Shown one piece after another: positions 1 through 8,545 of a stretch of 64,000 bases of DNA. Source of the stretch: Chitinilyticum litopenaei DSM 21440. GTDB lineage: Bacteria; Pseudomonadota; Gammaproteobacteria; Burkholderiales; Chitinibacteraceae. Position 1 is the stretch's first letter, and every line of letters starts with the position of its first letter. Location: NCBI RefSeq assembly GCF_000428145.1, contig NZ_ATZJ01000017.1, positions 12,142-76,141 on the forward strand, given 5' to 3'. A model generated the notes under the pieces. The model was given only the letters and a program-made list of their open reading frames with translations, was not told where the DNA came from and did no database searches. The position numbers and the translations under genes are program-made.

Positions 1-284
1 TTCGAGGCGGCGACCAGCAGCGCCAGCTCGCCCTGCACATGCATGTGCTGGCGGCGCAGGCGCGGCGCTTCCGGATCGATGCGCAAGGTGCAGCCAGCCT
101 CGCGGAAAATCGCCTGCACCAGCTCGATATCAAGCCCTGCCGGCTTGCCGGCCTCGTCGTAGTACACATAGGGTGACCATTTTTCCATGGCCATATTGAA
201 GGGCTTGCTGCAGCCCGTGCCAGCCGCCTGGCCCTGGCTGGCGAGCCCGGCGAGCAGCAGGCCCGCCCAGAGCAGAATTCGCAT
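1..284 (-). CDS. Periplasmic family 3 solute-binding protein, N-terminal part (cut by window edge)
   Basis: The frame opens at an ATG on the minus strand and runs off the left edge, giving 94 visible residues. Residues 1-20 form a signal peptide (MRILLWAGLLLAGLASQGQA), so the product is exported. The mature start, with KWSPYVYYDEAGKPAGLDIELVQ, is written as the usual opening of amino-acid-type periplasmic binding proteins: the stretch P-Y-V-Y-Y followed by GLDIEL is the lobe I signature. It most likely binds a small polar solute in the periplasm, either for an ABC importer or as an orphan sensor. No transporter gene is visible, and the substrate cannot be told from this fragment. It is divergent from trhP. 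Confidence 0.75.
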   Translation of the reverse strand, partial: MRILLWAGLLLAGLASQGQAAGTGCSKPFNMAMEKWSPYVYYDEAGKPAGLDIELVQAIFREAGCTLRIDPEAPRLRRQHMHVQGELALLVAAS

Positions 285-463
285 GATGGCTCTCCGCTGT
301 GTGTGCGATCAGTTCATCGTAACCGCCGCTGCCGCTTTCCTGCCATCGCCTTGCCGGTTTTTTGTCGTACCAGCGGCAAAATGCCGCGATGAGCGCCATC
401 AAATCCCTGTTTTTCATAGGGATTTTTCAGGTTTGTGCGTTTTCAATTCGGTCGCAAACGCGC

Positions 464-469
464 TACAAT
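464..469 (+). promoter_or_regulatory. Probable -10 element for trhP
   Basis: TACAAT lies 36 bases before the trhP start. A weak -35 (TTTCAA, 441-446) sits 17 bases upstream. It matches a recurring TAGAAT/TACAAT pattern seen before many starts in this window. Confidence 0.45.
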
Positions 470-505
470 CCCGCCCCTTGAGCATTCTGCCGTGAGTATG
501 TCCCG

Positions 506-1870
506 ATGACCGTGAAAGTCCCCGAATTGCTGTTGCCCGCTGGCGACCTGGAGCGCATGCGCGCCGCCTATGATTACGGCGCCGATGCCGTGTACGCCGG
601 CCAGCCGCGCTATTCGCTGCGCGCGCGCAACAACGATTTCAAGCTGGAAAACCTGAAAACCGGCATCGAGGAAGCCCACGCACGCGGCAAGAAGCTGTTT
701 GTCGCCAGCAACATCCTGCCGCACAACGCGAAAATCAAGACGTATCTGGCCGACATGGAGCCGGTGATCGCGATGAAACCGGACGCGCTGATCATGGCCG
801 ACCCCGGGCTGATCATGATGGTGCGCGAAAAGTGGCCCGAGCAGGTGATTCATCTGTCCGTGCAGGCCAATACCGTGAACTATGCCGGTGTGAAGTTCTG
901 GAAAGCGATGGGCGTCGAGCGCGTGATCCTGTCGCGCGAGCTGAGCCTCGATGAAGTCGAGGAAATCCGCCAGCAATGCCCGGATACCGAGCTGGAAGTC
1001 TTCGTGCATGGCGCGCTGTGCATTGCCTATTCCGGCCGCTGCCTGCTGTCGGGCTACTTCAACCACCGCGATCCGAACCAGGGCACCTGTACCAACGCCT
1101 GCCGCTGGGACTACAAGACCATCGACACGCAGGAAGACGATGCCGGCGACGTGAAGCCGCAGGTGATCCAGTTCGACTTCAACAAGGCGATGAGCGAGGC
1201 CAACCAGAGCTTTGCCGCTTGTGGCGGTGCCGAGCGTCATCCGCTGGCCGACAAGACCTACCTGATCGAAGAAGCCAACCGCCCCGGCGAGCTGATGCCG
1301 ATCATGGAAGACGAGCACGGTACCTACATCATGAATTCCAAGGACCTGCGCGCGATCGAGCACATCGAGCGTCTGGTCAAGATCGGCGTCGATTCGCTGA
1401 AGATCGAGGGCCGCACCAAGAGCCTGTATTACGTCGCGCGCACCGCGCAGACTTACCGCCAGGCGATTGACGACGCGGTCGCTGGTCGCCCGTTCAACCC
1501 GGCGCTGCTGGCTGATTTGGACGGCCTGGCCAACCGTGGCTATACCGATGGTTTCTACGAGCGCCATCACACGCACGAATACCAGAACTACCTCGACGGG
1601 CATTCCAAGTCCAAGCGCAGCCAGTATGTCGGCGAGATCGGCGAGGTGCGCGACGGCTGGGCGCAGGTGAATGTGAAGAACCGCTTCGAAGTCGGTGACG
1701 AACTGGAGATCATCCACCCGAGCGGCAATCAGATCATCAAGCTCGAAGCCATTCGCGGCAAGGGCGGGGCGATGGTCGACGCGGCGGCCGGCAATGGCGT
1801 GGAAGCGGCGATTCCGCTCGATGCGAAGTACGCCAACGCGCTGATCGCGCGCATCCTGCCGGAAGTCTGA
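506..1870 (+). CDS. trhP: tRNA hydroxylation protein P, U32 peptidase family (TrhP/YegQ)
   Basis: This 454-residue protein matches the usual length of YegQ/TrhP. The N-terminus (PELLLPAGDLERM) and the region around residues 165-200 carry the U32 signature. Four cysteines at 172, 179, 195 and 199 (GRCLLSGYFNHRDPNQGTC) fit the iron-sulfur cluster ligands of this family. In Escherichia coli, TrhP makes 5-hydroxyuridine at wobble position 34 of tRNAs using prephenate; despite the family name it is not a proteolytic enzyme there. The ATG at 506 is used because the upstream GTG at 492 meets a stop after five codons. def follows after one base, so the two are probably co-transcribed. Confidence 0.9.
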   Translation: MTVKVPELLLPAGDLERMRAAYDYGADAVYAGQPRYSLRARNNDFKLENLKTGIEEAHARGKKLFVASNILPHNAKIKTYLADMEPVIAMKPDALIMADPGLIMMVREKWPEQVIHLSVQANTVNYAGVKFWKAMGVERVILSRELSLDEVEEIRQQCPDTELEVFVHGALCIAYSGRCLLSGYFNHRDPNQGTCTNACRWDYKTIDTQEDDAGDVKPQVIQFDFNKAMSEANQSFAACGGAERHPLADKTYLIEEANRPGELMPIMEDEHGTYIMNSKDLRAIEHIERLVKIGVDSLKIEGRTKSLYYVARTAQTYRQAIDDAVAGRPFNPALLADLDGLANRGYTDGFYERHHTHEYQNYLDGHSKSKRSQYVGEIGEVRDGWAQVNVKNRFEVGDELEIIHPSGNQIIKLEAIRGKGGAMVDAAAGNGVEAAIPLDAKYANALIARILPEV

Positions 1871-1871
1871 G

Positions 1872-2393
1872 ATGGCAGTGCGGCCGGTGCTGAAAATGGG
1901 TGAGCCGCTGCTGTTGCGCCGCGCCGAGCCGGTCGCCGAGTTCGATACGCCAGAGTTGCATGCGCTGGTGGCCGATCTGTTCGACACCATGGCCGCCACC
2001 GGCGGCGTTGGCATTGCCGCGCCGCAGATTGGTGTTTCATTGCAGGTGGTGATTTTCGGCTTCGAGAAAAGCGAGCGTTACCCGGATGCCGAGCCGGTAC
2101 CGCAGACGGTGCTGGTCAATCCGGTGGTCGAGTTGCTGGGCGACGAAGCTGAAGAAGGCTGGGAGGGGTGTCTGTCTGTACCTGGCTTGCGCGGGGTGGT
2201 GCCGCGACATACCCGGATCAGGTATCACGGCTTTGATCCGTATGGCCAGGCAATTGATCGCGTGGCCTCGGGTTTTCATGCCCGGGTCGTTCAGCATGAA
2301 TGCGATCATCTGTGGGGTGTGCTTTACCCGCAGCGCATCCGCGACATGACAAAATTTGGTTTTACCGAGGTGCTTTTTCCAGAGTTGCGCTGA
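1872..2393 (+). CDS. def: Peptide deformylase
   Basis: Peptide deformylase removes the formyl group from the N-terminal methionine of new proteins in the cytoplasm. All three family motifs are present: GVGIAAPQ (residues 46-52), EGCLS with metal ligand Cys100, and HECDH with metal ligands His142 and His146 and catalytic Glu143. At 173 residues it has normal length. It starts one base after trhP. Most bacteria keep a def gene next to fmt; there is no fmt here, so this may be a second deformylase copy. That last point is inference, since the rest of the genome is not visible. Confidence 0.93.
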   Translation: MAVRPVLKMGEPLLLRRAEPVAEFDTPELHALVADLFDTMAATGGVGIAAPQIGVSLQVVIFGFEKSERYPDAEPVPQTVLVNPVVELLGDEAEEGWEGCLSVPGLRGVVPRHTRIRYHGFDPYGQAIDRVASGFHARVVQHECDHLWGVLYPQRIRDMTKFGFTEVLFPELR

Positions 2394-2429
2394 ACGGTCG
2401 ATCTGGTGGGGGTCGTGTGGGGTGCTGTC

Positions 2430-2588
2430 TTATTCCAGCGGATGCAGAAAGCATGGCGTGTCATGCGGCGCCCCTGGCAAGCCGCTTTCCTTGTCCGCAT
2501 CCTCGGCATGCTTGCTGGCCAAGTAGCTGGCTGAGCAGAACAACAGGGTAGTGCCGGCGATTTCCAGAAACAGCAGCAAGAGGTCCAT
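2430..2588 (-). CDS. Hypothetical small membrane protein, 52 residues
   Basis: A short frame on the minus strand starts at an ATG preceded by a purine-rich stretch (GAAAGAAAG) that could serve as ribosome binding site. The product begins MDLLLLFLEIAGTTLLFCSA, a single hydrophobic segment of about 20 residues, followed by a charged stretch (KHAEDADKES) and a short tail. I do not recognise a family. It fills the gap between def and the cold-shock gene, converges on def, and overlaps nothing. An alternative upstream ATG at 2618 would add 10 residues. Coding status is uncertain. Confidence 0.4.
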   Translation of the reverse strand: MDLLLLFLEIAGTTLLFCSASYLASKHAEDADKESGLPGAPHDTPCFLHPLE

Positions 2589-2680
2589 GGACTTTCTTTC
2601 AGCGTTGGTAAAAATCAACTATTGAAAGAGAGGCCTGGAAAGTCAAGCCATTGCGCTGTGTGAACCGGCGGTAGACAAGC

Positions 2681-2707
2681 AAAAAGCCCGGCTATGCCGG
2701 GCTTTTT
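2681..2707 (-). terminator. Rho-independent terminator of the cold-shock gene
   Basis: A 12-bp perfect stem (AAAAAGCCCGGC / GCCGGGCTTTTT) with a 3-base loop ends in a T run on the minus strand. It begins 19 bases after the cold-shock stop codon. The run of A on the other arm could make it work for the plus strand too. Confidence 0.9.
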
Positions 2708-2725
2708 CACAACTCAAACGGGCAA

Positions 2726-2929
2726 TTAAGCCGGCTTGATGTTGGAGGCTTGCTTGCCCTTTTGACCTTGGGTGATGTCAAAAGTCACGCGTTGGCCTTC
2801 AGCCAGGGTCTTGAAACCGTTGGACTGAATTTGGGAGAAGTGAGCGAACAGGTCGTCGCCGCCTTCGTCCGGAGTGATGAAGCCGAAGCCCTTGGAGTCA
2901 TTGAACCACTTTACGGTACCGGTAGCCAT
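2726..2929 (-). CDS. cspA: Cold-shock protein, CspA family
   Basis: This 67-residue protein is a complete cold-shock domain: MATGTVKWFNDSKGFGFI carries RNP1 (KGFGFI) and the following DLFAHFSQI carries RNP2 (LFAHF). Such proteins bind single-stranded RNA and DNA in the cytoplasm and melt mRNA structure after cold shock or during growth. A ribosome binding site (AAGGGA) lies upstream, and the leader contains a small hairpin plus a U run that may matter for temperature control. It is monocistronic, with a strong terminator directly downstream. Whether it is cold-induced or constitutive cannot be told. Confidence 0.95.
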   Translation of the reverse strand: MATGTVKWFNDSKGFGFITPDEGGDDLFAHFSQIQSNGFKTLAEGQRVTFDITQGQKGKQASNIKPA

Positions 2930-3490
2930 GGAGAAAATCCCTTGGTAATAAATTAGATAAAAAAATTTCCAGGACGCGTAGCGTCACAGGTGCAGACAAT
3001 CAAGGGAAATGGCAATACGAGGTACTACAAAGGTTACGACGATATGCTGCAAATCACCGCCTGAGCATCTGGCGGAAACATTTGTACGCGAATCTGGCGG
3101 TGCGCACAAGCGATTTCGCACAAACATCAGAATTTTCTTCTGCAAGCGGCCCTGTGATGCTGTTGTCGCGCAGGGTATTCGCTGTCGGCCTTTTACCGGT
3201 GTGTCCTGCATGCAGATGGGATTGCCCGTATTGACAAGGCATGTGGCAGCCCAAGCCCGGACTGGCGAAATCCCGGTGCTAATCCACAGCAGCAGTGCAT
3301 AAAGCTGTGGATGAACTGTGCACAAGCAGGGCAAGTGCCTGAGCCGGCGGTGGCGCTGCTGGCCTGCCTGCTTTTTGACCGCTGATGCCTGCCTGCCGAT
3401 CCGCCCGGTGATGCCGAGGTGCACGCACGCGGGTACAATGGCGTTTTATATCCGCCTGTGCCCGCGCCATCACGCCGGGCTTGAAACCGC
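2930..3490. other. Gene-free region between the cold-shock gene and argS
   Basis: About 560 bases without a convincing gene. The left part should hold the cold-shock leader and promoter. It includes a 5-bp hairpin (GACGC-GTA-GCGTC, 2973-2985) followed, on the minus strand, by seven T. The right end holds the probable argS -10. Short frames here lack family similarity and start signals. Confidence 0.6.
3434..3439 (+). promoter_or_regulatory. Probable -10 element for argS
   Basis: TACAAT lies 51 bases before the argS ATG, with the same flank style (C or G before, GCG after) as other candidate -10 elements here. No good -35 was found at 17 bases. Confidence 0.4.
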
Positions 3491-5209
3491 ATGACAATCC
3501 AGCAACTGCTTTCCCAGCGCGTGCAAGCTGCACTCGCCGCCGCCGGCGCTCCCGACGCGCCGGCCATCGTTCAACCTTCCGGCAAGCCCGAATTCGGTGA
3601 TTTCCAGGCCAATGGCGTCATGGGCGCCGCCAAGGCGCTTAAAACCAATCCGCGTGCCCTGGCGCAGGCGGTGGTCGAGCAGCTCGACTTGGACGGCATT
3701 GCCGAGAAAATCGAGATCGCGGGGCCGGGCTTTATCAACATTCACCTTGCGCCGGAATTCCTGGCCGGGCGCTTGCAAGCGGCGCTCACTGATGATGCGC
3801 TGGGCATCGCCCGCCCCGTGCCGCAGAAGGTGATGGTCGAATATTCCTCCCCCAATCTTGCCAAGGAAATGCACGTCGGCCACCTGCGTTCGACCATCAT
3901 TGGCGACGCGATTGCCCGCGTGCTGGGTTTTGTCGGCCATGATGTGGCCCGCTGCAATCATGTCGGTGACTGGGGGACGCAGTTTGGCATGCTGGTCGCC
4001 TATCTGCTGGAAACCCGGCAATCGGGCGATGCGGAGCTGGAGCTGGCCGATCTCGAGAATTTCTACCGCAAGGCCAAGGTCCGCTTTGATGAAGATGCCG
4101 TCTTTGCCGATACCGCACGCAATTTTGTCGTGAAGCTGCAAGGCGGAGATGCCGAGGTGCTGGCGCTCTGGCAACAGTTTGTCGCCGTCTCCATGGCGCA
4201 TTGCCAGGAAGTCTATGACAAGCTGGGTGTTGGCCTGACACTGGATGCCGTGCGTGGCGAGTCGGCCTATAACGACGACTTGCCGGTGGTAGTGAGCGAT
4301 TTGCGTGCGGCCGGCCTGCTGGTCGAGGATCAGGGCGCACAGGTAGTGTTCCTGCCGGAGTTCAAAAACCCGGAGGGCGAAGCGCAGGCGATGATCATCC
4401 AGAAAAAGGATGGCGGTTACCTGTATGCGACGACTGACCTGGCTGCCGTGCGCTACCGCCACCGCACGCTGGATCTCAAGCGCGTGATCTATGTGGTGGA
4501 TGCGCGCCAGAGCCTCCACTTCCAGCAATTGTTCACCCTGTCGAAGAAGGCCGGCTTCGCCCCGGCGGACATGGTGCTCGAACATGTCGCTTTCGGCACG
4601 ATGATGGGCGAGGACGGCCGGCCCTTCAAAACACGCTCGGGTGGGACCGTCAAGCTTGTCGAACTGATCGATGAGGCGATTGAGCGTGCGTATGCGCTGG
4701 TAAGCGAGAAAAATCCTGGGCTGGCAGAGGATACGCGCCGCAGTATTGCCCGGGCCGTTGGCGTGGGCGCGGTGAAGTATGCCGACCTTTCGAAGAATCG
4801 CACCAGCGATTACATCTTCAACTGGGACACCATGCTGGCCTTCGATGGCAATACCGCCCCCTACCTGCAATATGCCTATACGCGCGTACAGAGTGTCTTC
4901 CGCAAGGCTGGCGATTTCAATGCCGCGGCAGCGCTGTTTATTGCCGAGCCGGCGGAAAAGCAACTGGCCCTGCTGCTGGCCCAGTTCGATGAAGTCATCG
5001 AGTCGGTGGCCTCGACTTGCCAGCCGCACCAGCTGTGTGGCTATCTGTTCAATCTGGCGCAGCAATTCTCGCGTTTCTACGAAGCCTGCCCGATTCTGGC
5101 CGCCGAAGGCGCCGTGCGCGACAGCCGTCTGCAGCTTGCCGCACTGACCGCGCGCACCCTGAAGACGGGGCTCGAGTTACTGGGCATTGCCGTGCTCGAC
5201 GAGATGTAA
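3491..5209 (+). CDS. argS: Arginyl-tRNA synthetase
   Basis: ArgS charges tRNA-Arg with arginine in the cytoplasm. The 572-residue protein has the ArgRS-specific N-terminal domain (residues 1-100), the class I HIGH motif as HVGH at 128-131, the catalytic fold, and a C-terminal DALR anticodon-binding domain with the family-typical LDYLYNLAQ-like ending (CGYLFNLAQQFSRFYE). The KMSKS loop is degenerate (FKTRSGG), which is normal for many ArgRS enzymes. The ATG at 3491 gives the expected N-terminus. A perfect 14-bp hairpin follows the stop. It is a single-gene unit between the cold-shock gene and the chemotaxis cluster. Confidence 0.97.
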   Translation: MTIQQLLSQRVQAALAAAGAPDAPAIVQPSGKPEFGDFQANGVMGAAKALKTNPRALAQAVVEQLDLDGIAEKIEIAGPGFINIHLAPEFLAGRLQAALTDDALGIARPVPQKVMVEYSSPNLAKEMHVGHLRSTIIGDAIARVLGFVGHDVARCNHVGDWGTQFGMLVAYLLETRQSGDAELELADLENFYRKAKVRFDEDAVFADTARNFVVKLQGGDAEVLALWQQFVAVSMAHCQEVYDKLGVGLTLDAVRGESAYNDDLPVVVSDLRAAGLLVEDQGAQVVFLPEFKNPEGEAQAMIIQKKDGGYLYATTDLAAVRYRHRTLDLKRVIYVVDARQSLHFQQLFTLSKKAGFAPADMVLEHVAFGTMMGEDGRPFKTRSGGTVKLVELIDEAIERAYALVSEKNPGLAEDTRRSIARAVGVGAVKYADLSKNRTSDYIFNWDTMLAFDGNTAPYLQYAYTRVQSVFRKAGDFNAAAALFIAEPAEKQLALLLAQFDEVIESVASTCQPHQLCGYLFNLAQQFSRFYEACPILAAEGAVRDSRLQLAALTARTLKTGLELLGIAVLDEM

Positions 5210-5241
5210 GTCAGCCGCTTAATCCTCGCTTGGGACTCTTC

Positions 5242-5273
5242 ATGACAACGCCACCTACGGGTGGCGTTGTCAT
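5242..5273 (+). terminator. Strong hairpin after argS with a C(UACG)G tetraloop
   Basis: A perfect 14-bp stem (ATGACAACGCCACC / GGTGGCGTTGTCAT) closes on UACG, an extra-stable UNCG-type tetraloop. It starts 33 bases after the argS stop. There is no clear T run after it, so it may block exonucleases or act as a weak terminator. Confidence 0.6.
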
Positions 5274-5403
5274 TGGTGGCATCCGCGCAGACTGGCAAGC
5301 CAGATACAGCCAGAAATGGCAGTAGGCATGCGGCATGCCAACCCAACGCCCTCGCAAGCAGACTGGCAGCGCAGTTGGCGATTTTGCAAGCTTTGCACCA
5401 TAG

Positions 5404-5430
5404 TAAATTCAGGTGACAGGCAGCTGACTG
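5404..5430 (+). promoter_or_regulatory. Possible sigma-28 (FliA) promoter for the chemotaxis operon
   Basis: TAAA, 15 bases, then GCTGACTG resembles the flagellar sigma-28 pattern TAAA-N15-GCCGATAA, with only four of eight -10 bases matching. It lies about 45 bases before cheY. This is tentative. Confidence 0.28.
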
Positions 5431-5473
5431 GCTTGCAGGTCTTTATCGCGCCGGATTGCTAGAGGAGAGCCCC

Positions 5474-5839
5474 ATGTCCAAACGAGTCTTGACCGTTGAT
5501 GATTCCGCATCCATTCGCCAGATGGTTGCCTTTACCCTCAAAAGCGCCGGCTATGACGTAACGGAGGCTGTGGACGGCAATGCGGGCCTCAACCAGGCCA
5601 AAACCCAGAGCTTTGATCTGGTACTCACCGATCAGAACATGCCCGGTATGGATGGGCTGACCCTGATTCGCAATCTGCGCACGCTCCCGGATTACGCTAC
5701 CACCCCCATCCTGATGCTGACCACGGAAGCCAGCGACAGCATGAAGCAGCAGGGACGTGCAGTCGGTGCCACCGGCTGGCTGGTCAAGCCCTTTGATCCG
5801 CAAAAGTTGCTGGAAGTGACCCGCAAGGTGATTGGCTGA
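5474..5839 (+). CDS. cheY: Chemotaxis response regulator CheY
   Basis: CheY is the diffusible single-domain response regulator that carries phosphoryl groups from CheA to the flagellar switch. The 121-residue receiver has the acidic pair Asp9-Asp10, phospho-acceptor Asp53 (LTDQNMPGMDG), Thr83/Thr84 and Lys105 (VKPFDP). The ATG at 5474 is chosen because GAGGAGA lies just upstream; an in-frame TTG at 5456 would add six residues but sits before that site. It is the first gene of the che operon, followed by cheA after 28 bases. No output domain is present. Confidence 0.95.
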   Translation: MSKRVLTVDDSASIRQMVAFTLKSAGYDVTEAVDGNAGLNQAKTQSFDLVLTDQNMPGMDGLTLIRNLRTLPDYATTPILMLTTEASDSMKQQGRAVGATGWLVKPFDPQKLLEVTRKVIG

Positions 5840-5867
5840 ACGCCCCCCAGGCAGTCTAGGAGTTGTC

Positions 5868-8021
5868 ATGACCATCGACATGAGCCAGTTCATCGGGGTG
5901 TTCTTTGATGAAACCGCCGAACACCTGGCAAGCATGGAAGCGCTGCTGCTGCAGCTCGACCCCACCGCACCGGATGACGAAGCACTGAATGCCATTTTTC
6001 GCGCCGCGCATTCCATCAAGGGCGGGGCGGCGACCTTCGGATTCAATGACCTCGCCGAGGTGACCCATACGCTGGAAAACCTGCTCGACCGCTTGCGCAA
6101 GCACGAATTGCCACTGCAGCAGGTGATGATCGAAGTTTTCCTGCAGGCCGGGGATGTTTTGCGCGGGATGCTGGATGCGCATCGCGGCTATGGCAGTGCC
6201 GACCCCGCTGCAATTGCCGGCGTCAGTGCGCGCTTGTCCGAGCTGGTGGCGCATCCGGCCGGGATGGTTGCGGATTCCGGCAAGCCGCATGGCGCGCAGG
6301 CCACTGCCAGTGGTGTGACTGGGCATCTCCACATTGCTCAGGGTCCCGAGTGCGAGATTGAGCGCTTGCGGCAAAGCATTCGCGTGTATGGCGACATACT
6401 GTCCGACAGCCCTGGCAATACGTCTGGTGAATATCGTTTCCATCTCTGCTTGCAGCGGCCGGTACAGGACTTGTTTGATGAACTGGAATTCGTCATCGCA
6501 CCCGAACGTTTGCAATGGCTGCCCGAAGCCGTTGCCATTGCGCCTCGGGACGGTTTGGCCGATCCAGACGACGGCTATGGTTTTTTCACAGAAGTAAGCA
6601 AGACGCAGCCGGTCGTGGCTGACGATGGTGAAGCGTTTGGTTTCTTTGTGCCTTTGCCGCCATCCGTCCACCAGGAACAGGCCGCAGGGGATGGTTACGG
6701 CTTTTTCACGCCCATTGCGTCACCGGCTCCCGCCGCAGAGCTCGCGCCCGCAGTGAGCCCGCCGCCTGCACCTGAACCGGCTGTGCGCGCACTTGCCGGC
6801 AAGGCAGGTGCTGCGAAGACGCCGCAGGAATCGTCAATCCGTGTTGGTGTCGAGAAGGTGGATCAACTGCTCAATCTGGTCGGTGAGTTGGTCATCACAC
6901 AGTCGATGCTGGCGCAAAACGCCAGCCACCTGGATCCGGCCCAGCACGATCTGCTGATCAGCGGGGTGCAGCAACTGGAGCGCAATACCCGGGAGCTGCA
7001 GGAAGCGGTGATGTCGATCCGCATGATGCCGATTTCTGCTGTATTCAGCCGCTTTCCACGCCTGATTCATGATCTGGCCGGCAAACTCGACAAGCAGGTC
7101 GAGCTGCGCTTGCTGGGCGAACAGACCGAGCTCGACAAGGGTTTTATTGAAAAACTTGCCGACCCACTGACGCACCTGGTGCGCAACAGCCTTGATCACG
7201 GCATCGAAGCCCCGGAGATTCGCCGCGCCAAGGGCAAGCCGGAAGTGGGCACGCTAACCCTGAAGGCCTTCCATCAGGGCGGGAGCATTGTCATCGAAGT
7301 GCGTGACGATGGGGCGGGCCTGAATCGCGAGCGGATTCTTGCCAAGGCGCGCGAACGCGGCATGGCAGTCAGCGAAAGCATGCCGGATGCGGAAGTCTGG
7401 CAGCTGATTTTCGAGGCCGGCTTTTCGACGGCAGCGACGGTAACCGATGTGTCAGGACGTGGCGTGGGCATGGATGTGGTGCGCCGCAATATCCAGTCCA
7501 TGGGCGGGCGAATTGACATCGAATCCATGCTGGATGTCGGCTCGACCATCAGCATCCGTTTGCCGCTGACGCTGGCCATTCTGGATGGCATGTCGGTGCA
7601 GGTGGGCGACGAAATCTACATTGTTCCGCTGTCGTTCATCGTCGAATCCCTGCAGCCCTCGGCCGACGTGGTGAAAACCGTTACCGGACAGGGGCGCGTG
7701 ATCAATGTGCGTGGCGATTACTTGCCGGTGATTGCCCTGCATGATGTCTTCAATATTCCTTCCCGGCTCAGCACTTACCAGCAAGGCCTGATGATCATTC
7801 TGGAAGCGGATGGTCAGCAGGTTGCACTGTTTGTCGACGACTTGCTGGGGCAGCACCAGGTCGTGGTGAAAAACCTTGAAACCAACTACCGCAAGGTCGC
7901 CGGCGTGGCCGGCGCCACCATCATGGGTGATGGGCGGGTGGCATTCATTCTTGATGTTTCGGCCTTGGTCAGGCTGGCGCAAAAACCATCGCAAGCAGTG
8001 GCGTTTGCGCAGCCCGCCTGA
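5868..8021 (+). CDS. cheA: Chemotaxis histidine kinase CheA
   Basis: CheA autophosphorylates in response to receptors and feeds CheY and CheB. The 717-residue protein has an Hpt domain with His48 (AAHSIKGGAA), a long linker, the dimerisation and HATPase domains (N box NSLDHG, then GRGVGMDVV) and a C-terminal CheW-like domain. The start ATG follows TAGGAG. In the linker, three short motifs of the form (D)G-Y/A-Y/F-G-F-F recur with their aromatic residues at 237, 257 and 277, exactly 20 residues apart. The role of these repeats is unknown to me; they may dock a partner. It lies between cheY and cheW in the operon. Confidence 0.96.
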   Translation: MTIDMSQFIGVFFDETAEHLASMEALLLQLDPTAPDDEALNAIFRAAHSIKGGAATFGFNDLAEVTHTLENLLDRLRKHELPLQQVMIEVFLQAGDVLRGMLDAHRGYGSADPAAIAGVSARLSELVAHPAGMVADSGKPHGAQATASGVTGHLHIAQGPECEIERLRQSIRVYGDILSDSPGNTSGEYRFHLCLQRPVQDLFDELEFVIAPERLQWLPEAVAIAPRDGLADPDDGYGFFTEVSKTQPVVADDGEAFGFFVPLPPSVHQEQAAGDGYGFFTPIASPAPAAELAPAVSPPPAPEPAVRALAGKAGAAKTPQESSIRVGVEKVDQLLNLVGELVITQSMLAQNASHLDPAQHDLLISGVQQLERNTRELQEAVMSIRMMPISAVFSRFPRLIHDLAGKLDKQVELRLLGEQTELDKGFIEKLADPLTHLVRNSLDHGIEAPEIRRAKGKPEVGTLTLKAFHQGGSIVIEVRDDGAGLNRERILAKARERGMAVSESMPDAEVWQLIFEAGFSTAATVTDVSGRGVGMDVVRRNIQSMGGRIDIESMLDVGSTISIRLPLTLAILDGMSVQVGDEIYIVPLSFIVESLQPSADVVKTVTGQGRVINVRGDYLPVIALHDVFNIPSRLSTYQQGLMIILEADGQQVALFVDDLLGQHQVVVKNLETNYRKVAGVAGATIMGDGRVAFILDVSALVRLAQKPSQAVAFAQPA

Positions 8022-8046
8022 AGGTACCTTCAAAGGAGGAGCTGGT

Positions 8047-8520
8047 GTGGAACAGATACATGATGGGGTAAATCAGGAATTACTAGTGTTTACCTTGGGT
8101 GCAGAGGAATACGGTATAGATATCCTCAAGGTGCAGGAAATACGCGGATACGATGCCGTCACTGCCATCGCCAATGCGCCATCTTTCATCAAGGGGGTCA
8201 TCAACCTGCGCGGCAATATCGTGCCCATTGTTGATCTGCGGATCAAATTCCAGCTGGGCAATGTCACGTATGACCAGTTCACCGTGGTCATCATTCTCAG
8301 CCTGGTGGGGCGTACCGTTGGCGTCGTCGTGGATGGTGTTTCTGATGTGGTAACCCTGGAGCAGGAGCAAATCCGCCCCGCTCCCGAGTTTGGCGCGGTG
8401 CTTGATACCAGCTTCATGCGCGGGCTGGGTACGCTGGACGAACGCATGATCATTCTTCTTGATATCGAAAAGCTGATGACCAGCAGCGAAATGGCGCTGT
8501 TTGAAGAAATGGCAGCATGA
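8047..8520 (+). CDS. cheW: Chemotaxis coupling protein CheW
   Basis: CheW links receptors to CheA in the membrane-associated signalling array. The 157-residue protein is a single CheW domain with the family features VFTLGAEEYGIDILKVQEI near the start and IKGVINLRGNIVPIVDLR at about 50-65. The GTG at 8047 is chosen because a near-perfect Shine-Dalgarno (AAAGGAGG, 8032-8039) lies seven bases upstream; the frame stays open further upstream inside cheA but has no such site. It is directly followed by the receptor gene. Confidence 0.95.
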   Translation: MEQIHDGVNQELLVFTLGAEEYGIDILKVQEIRGYDAVTAIANAPSFIKGVINLRGNIVPIVDLRIKFQLGNVTYDQFTVVIILSLVGRTVGVVVDGVSDVVTLEQEQIRPAPEFGAVLDTSFMRGLGTLDERMIILLDIEKLMTSSEMALFEEMAA

Positions 8521-8545
8521 CCATCTCCTCCCACAGGATACAACA

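Noticed and set aside
443..2014. A 523-codon open frame on the minus strand opposite trhP and def
   Set aside because: It mirrors the codon structure of two well-identified genes on the plus strand and has no family motif. Similar long antisense frames opposite argS, the receptor, flrC, ubiD (21216-23936) and ettA (25119-26669) were rejected for the same reason.
3231..3260. TTGACA (3231-3236) as a -35 for argS
   Set aside because: No -10 lies 16-18 bases downstream, and it is 250 bases from the gene.
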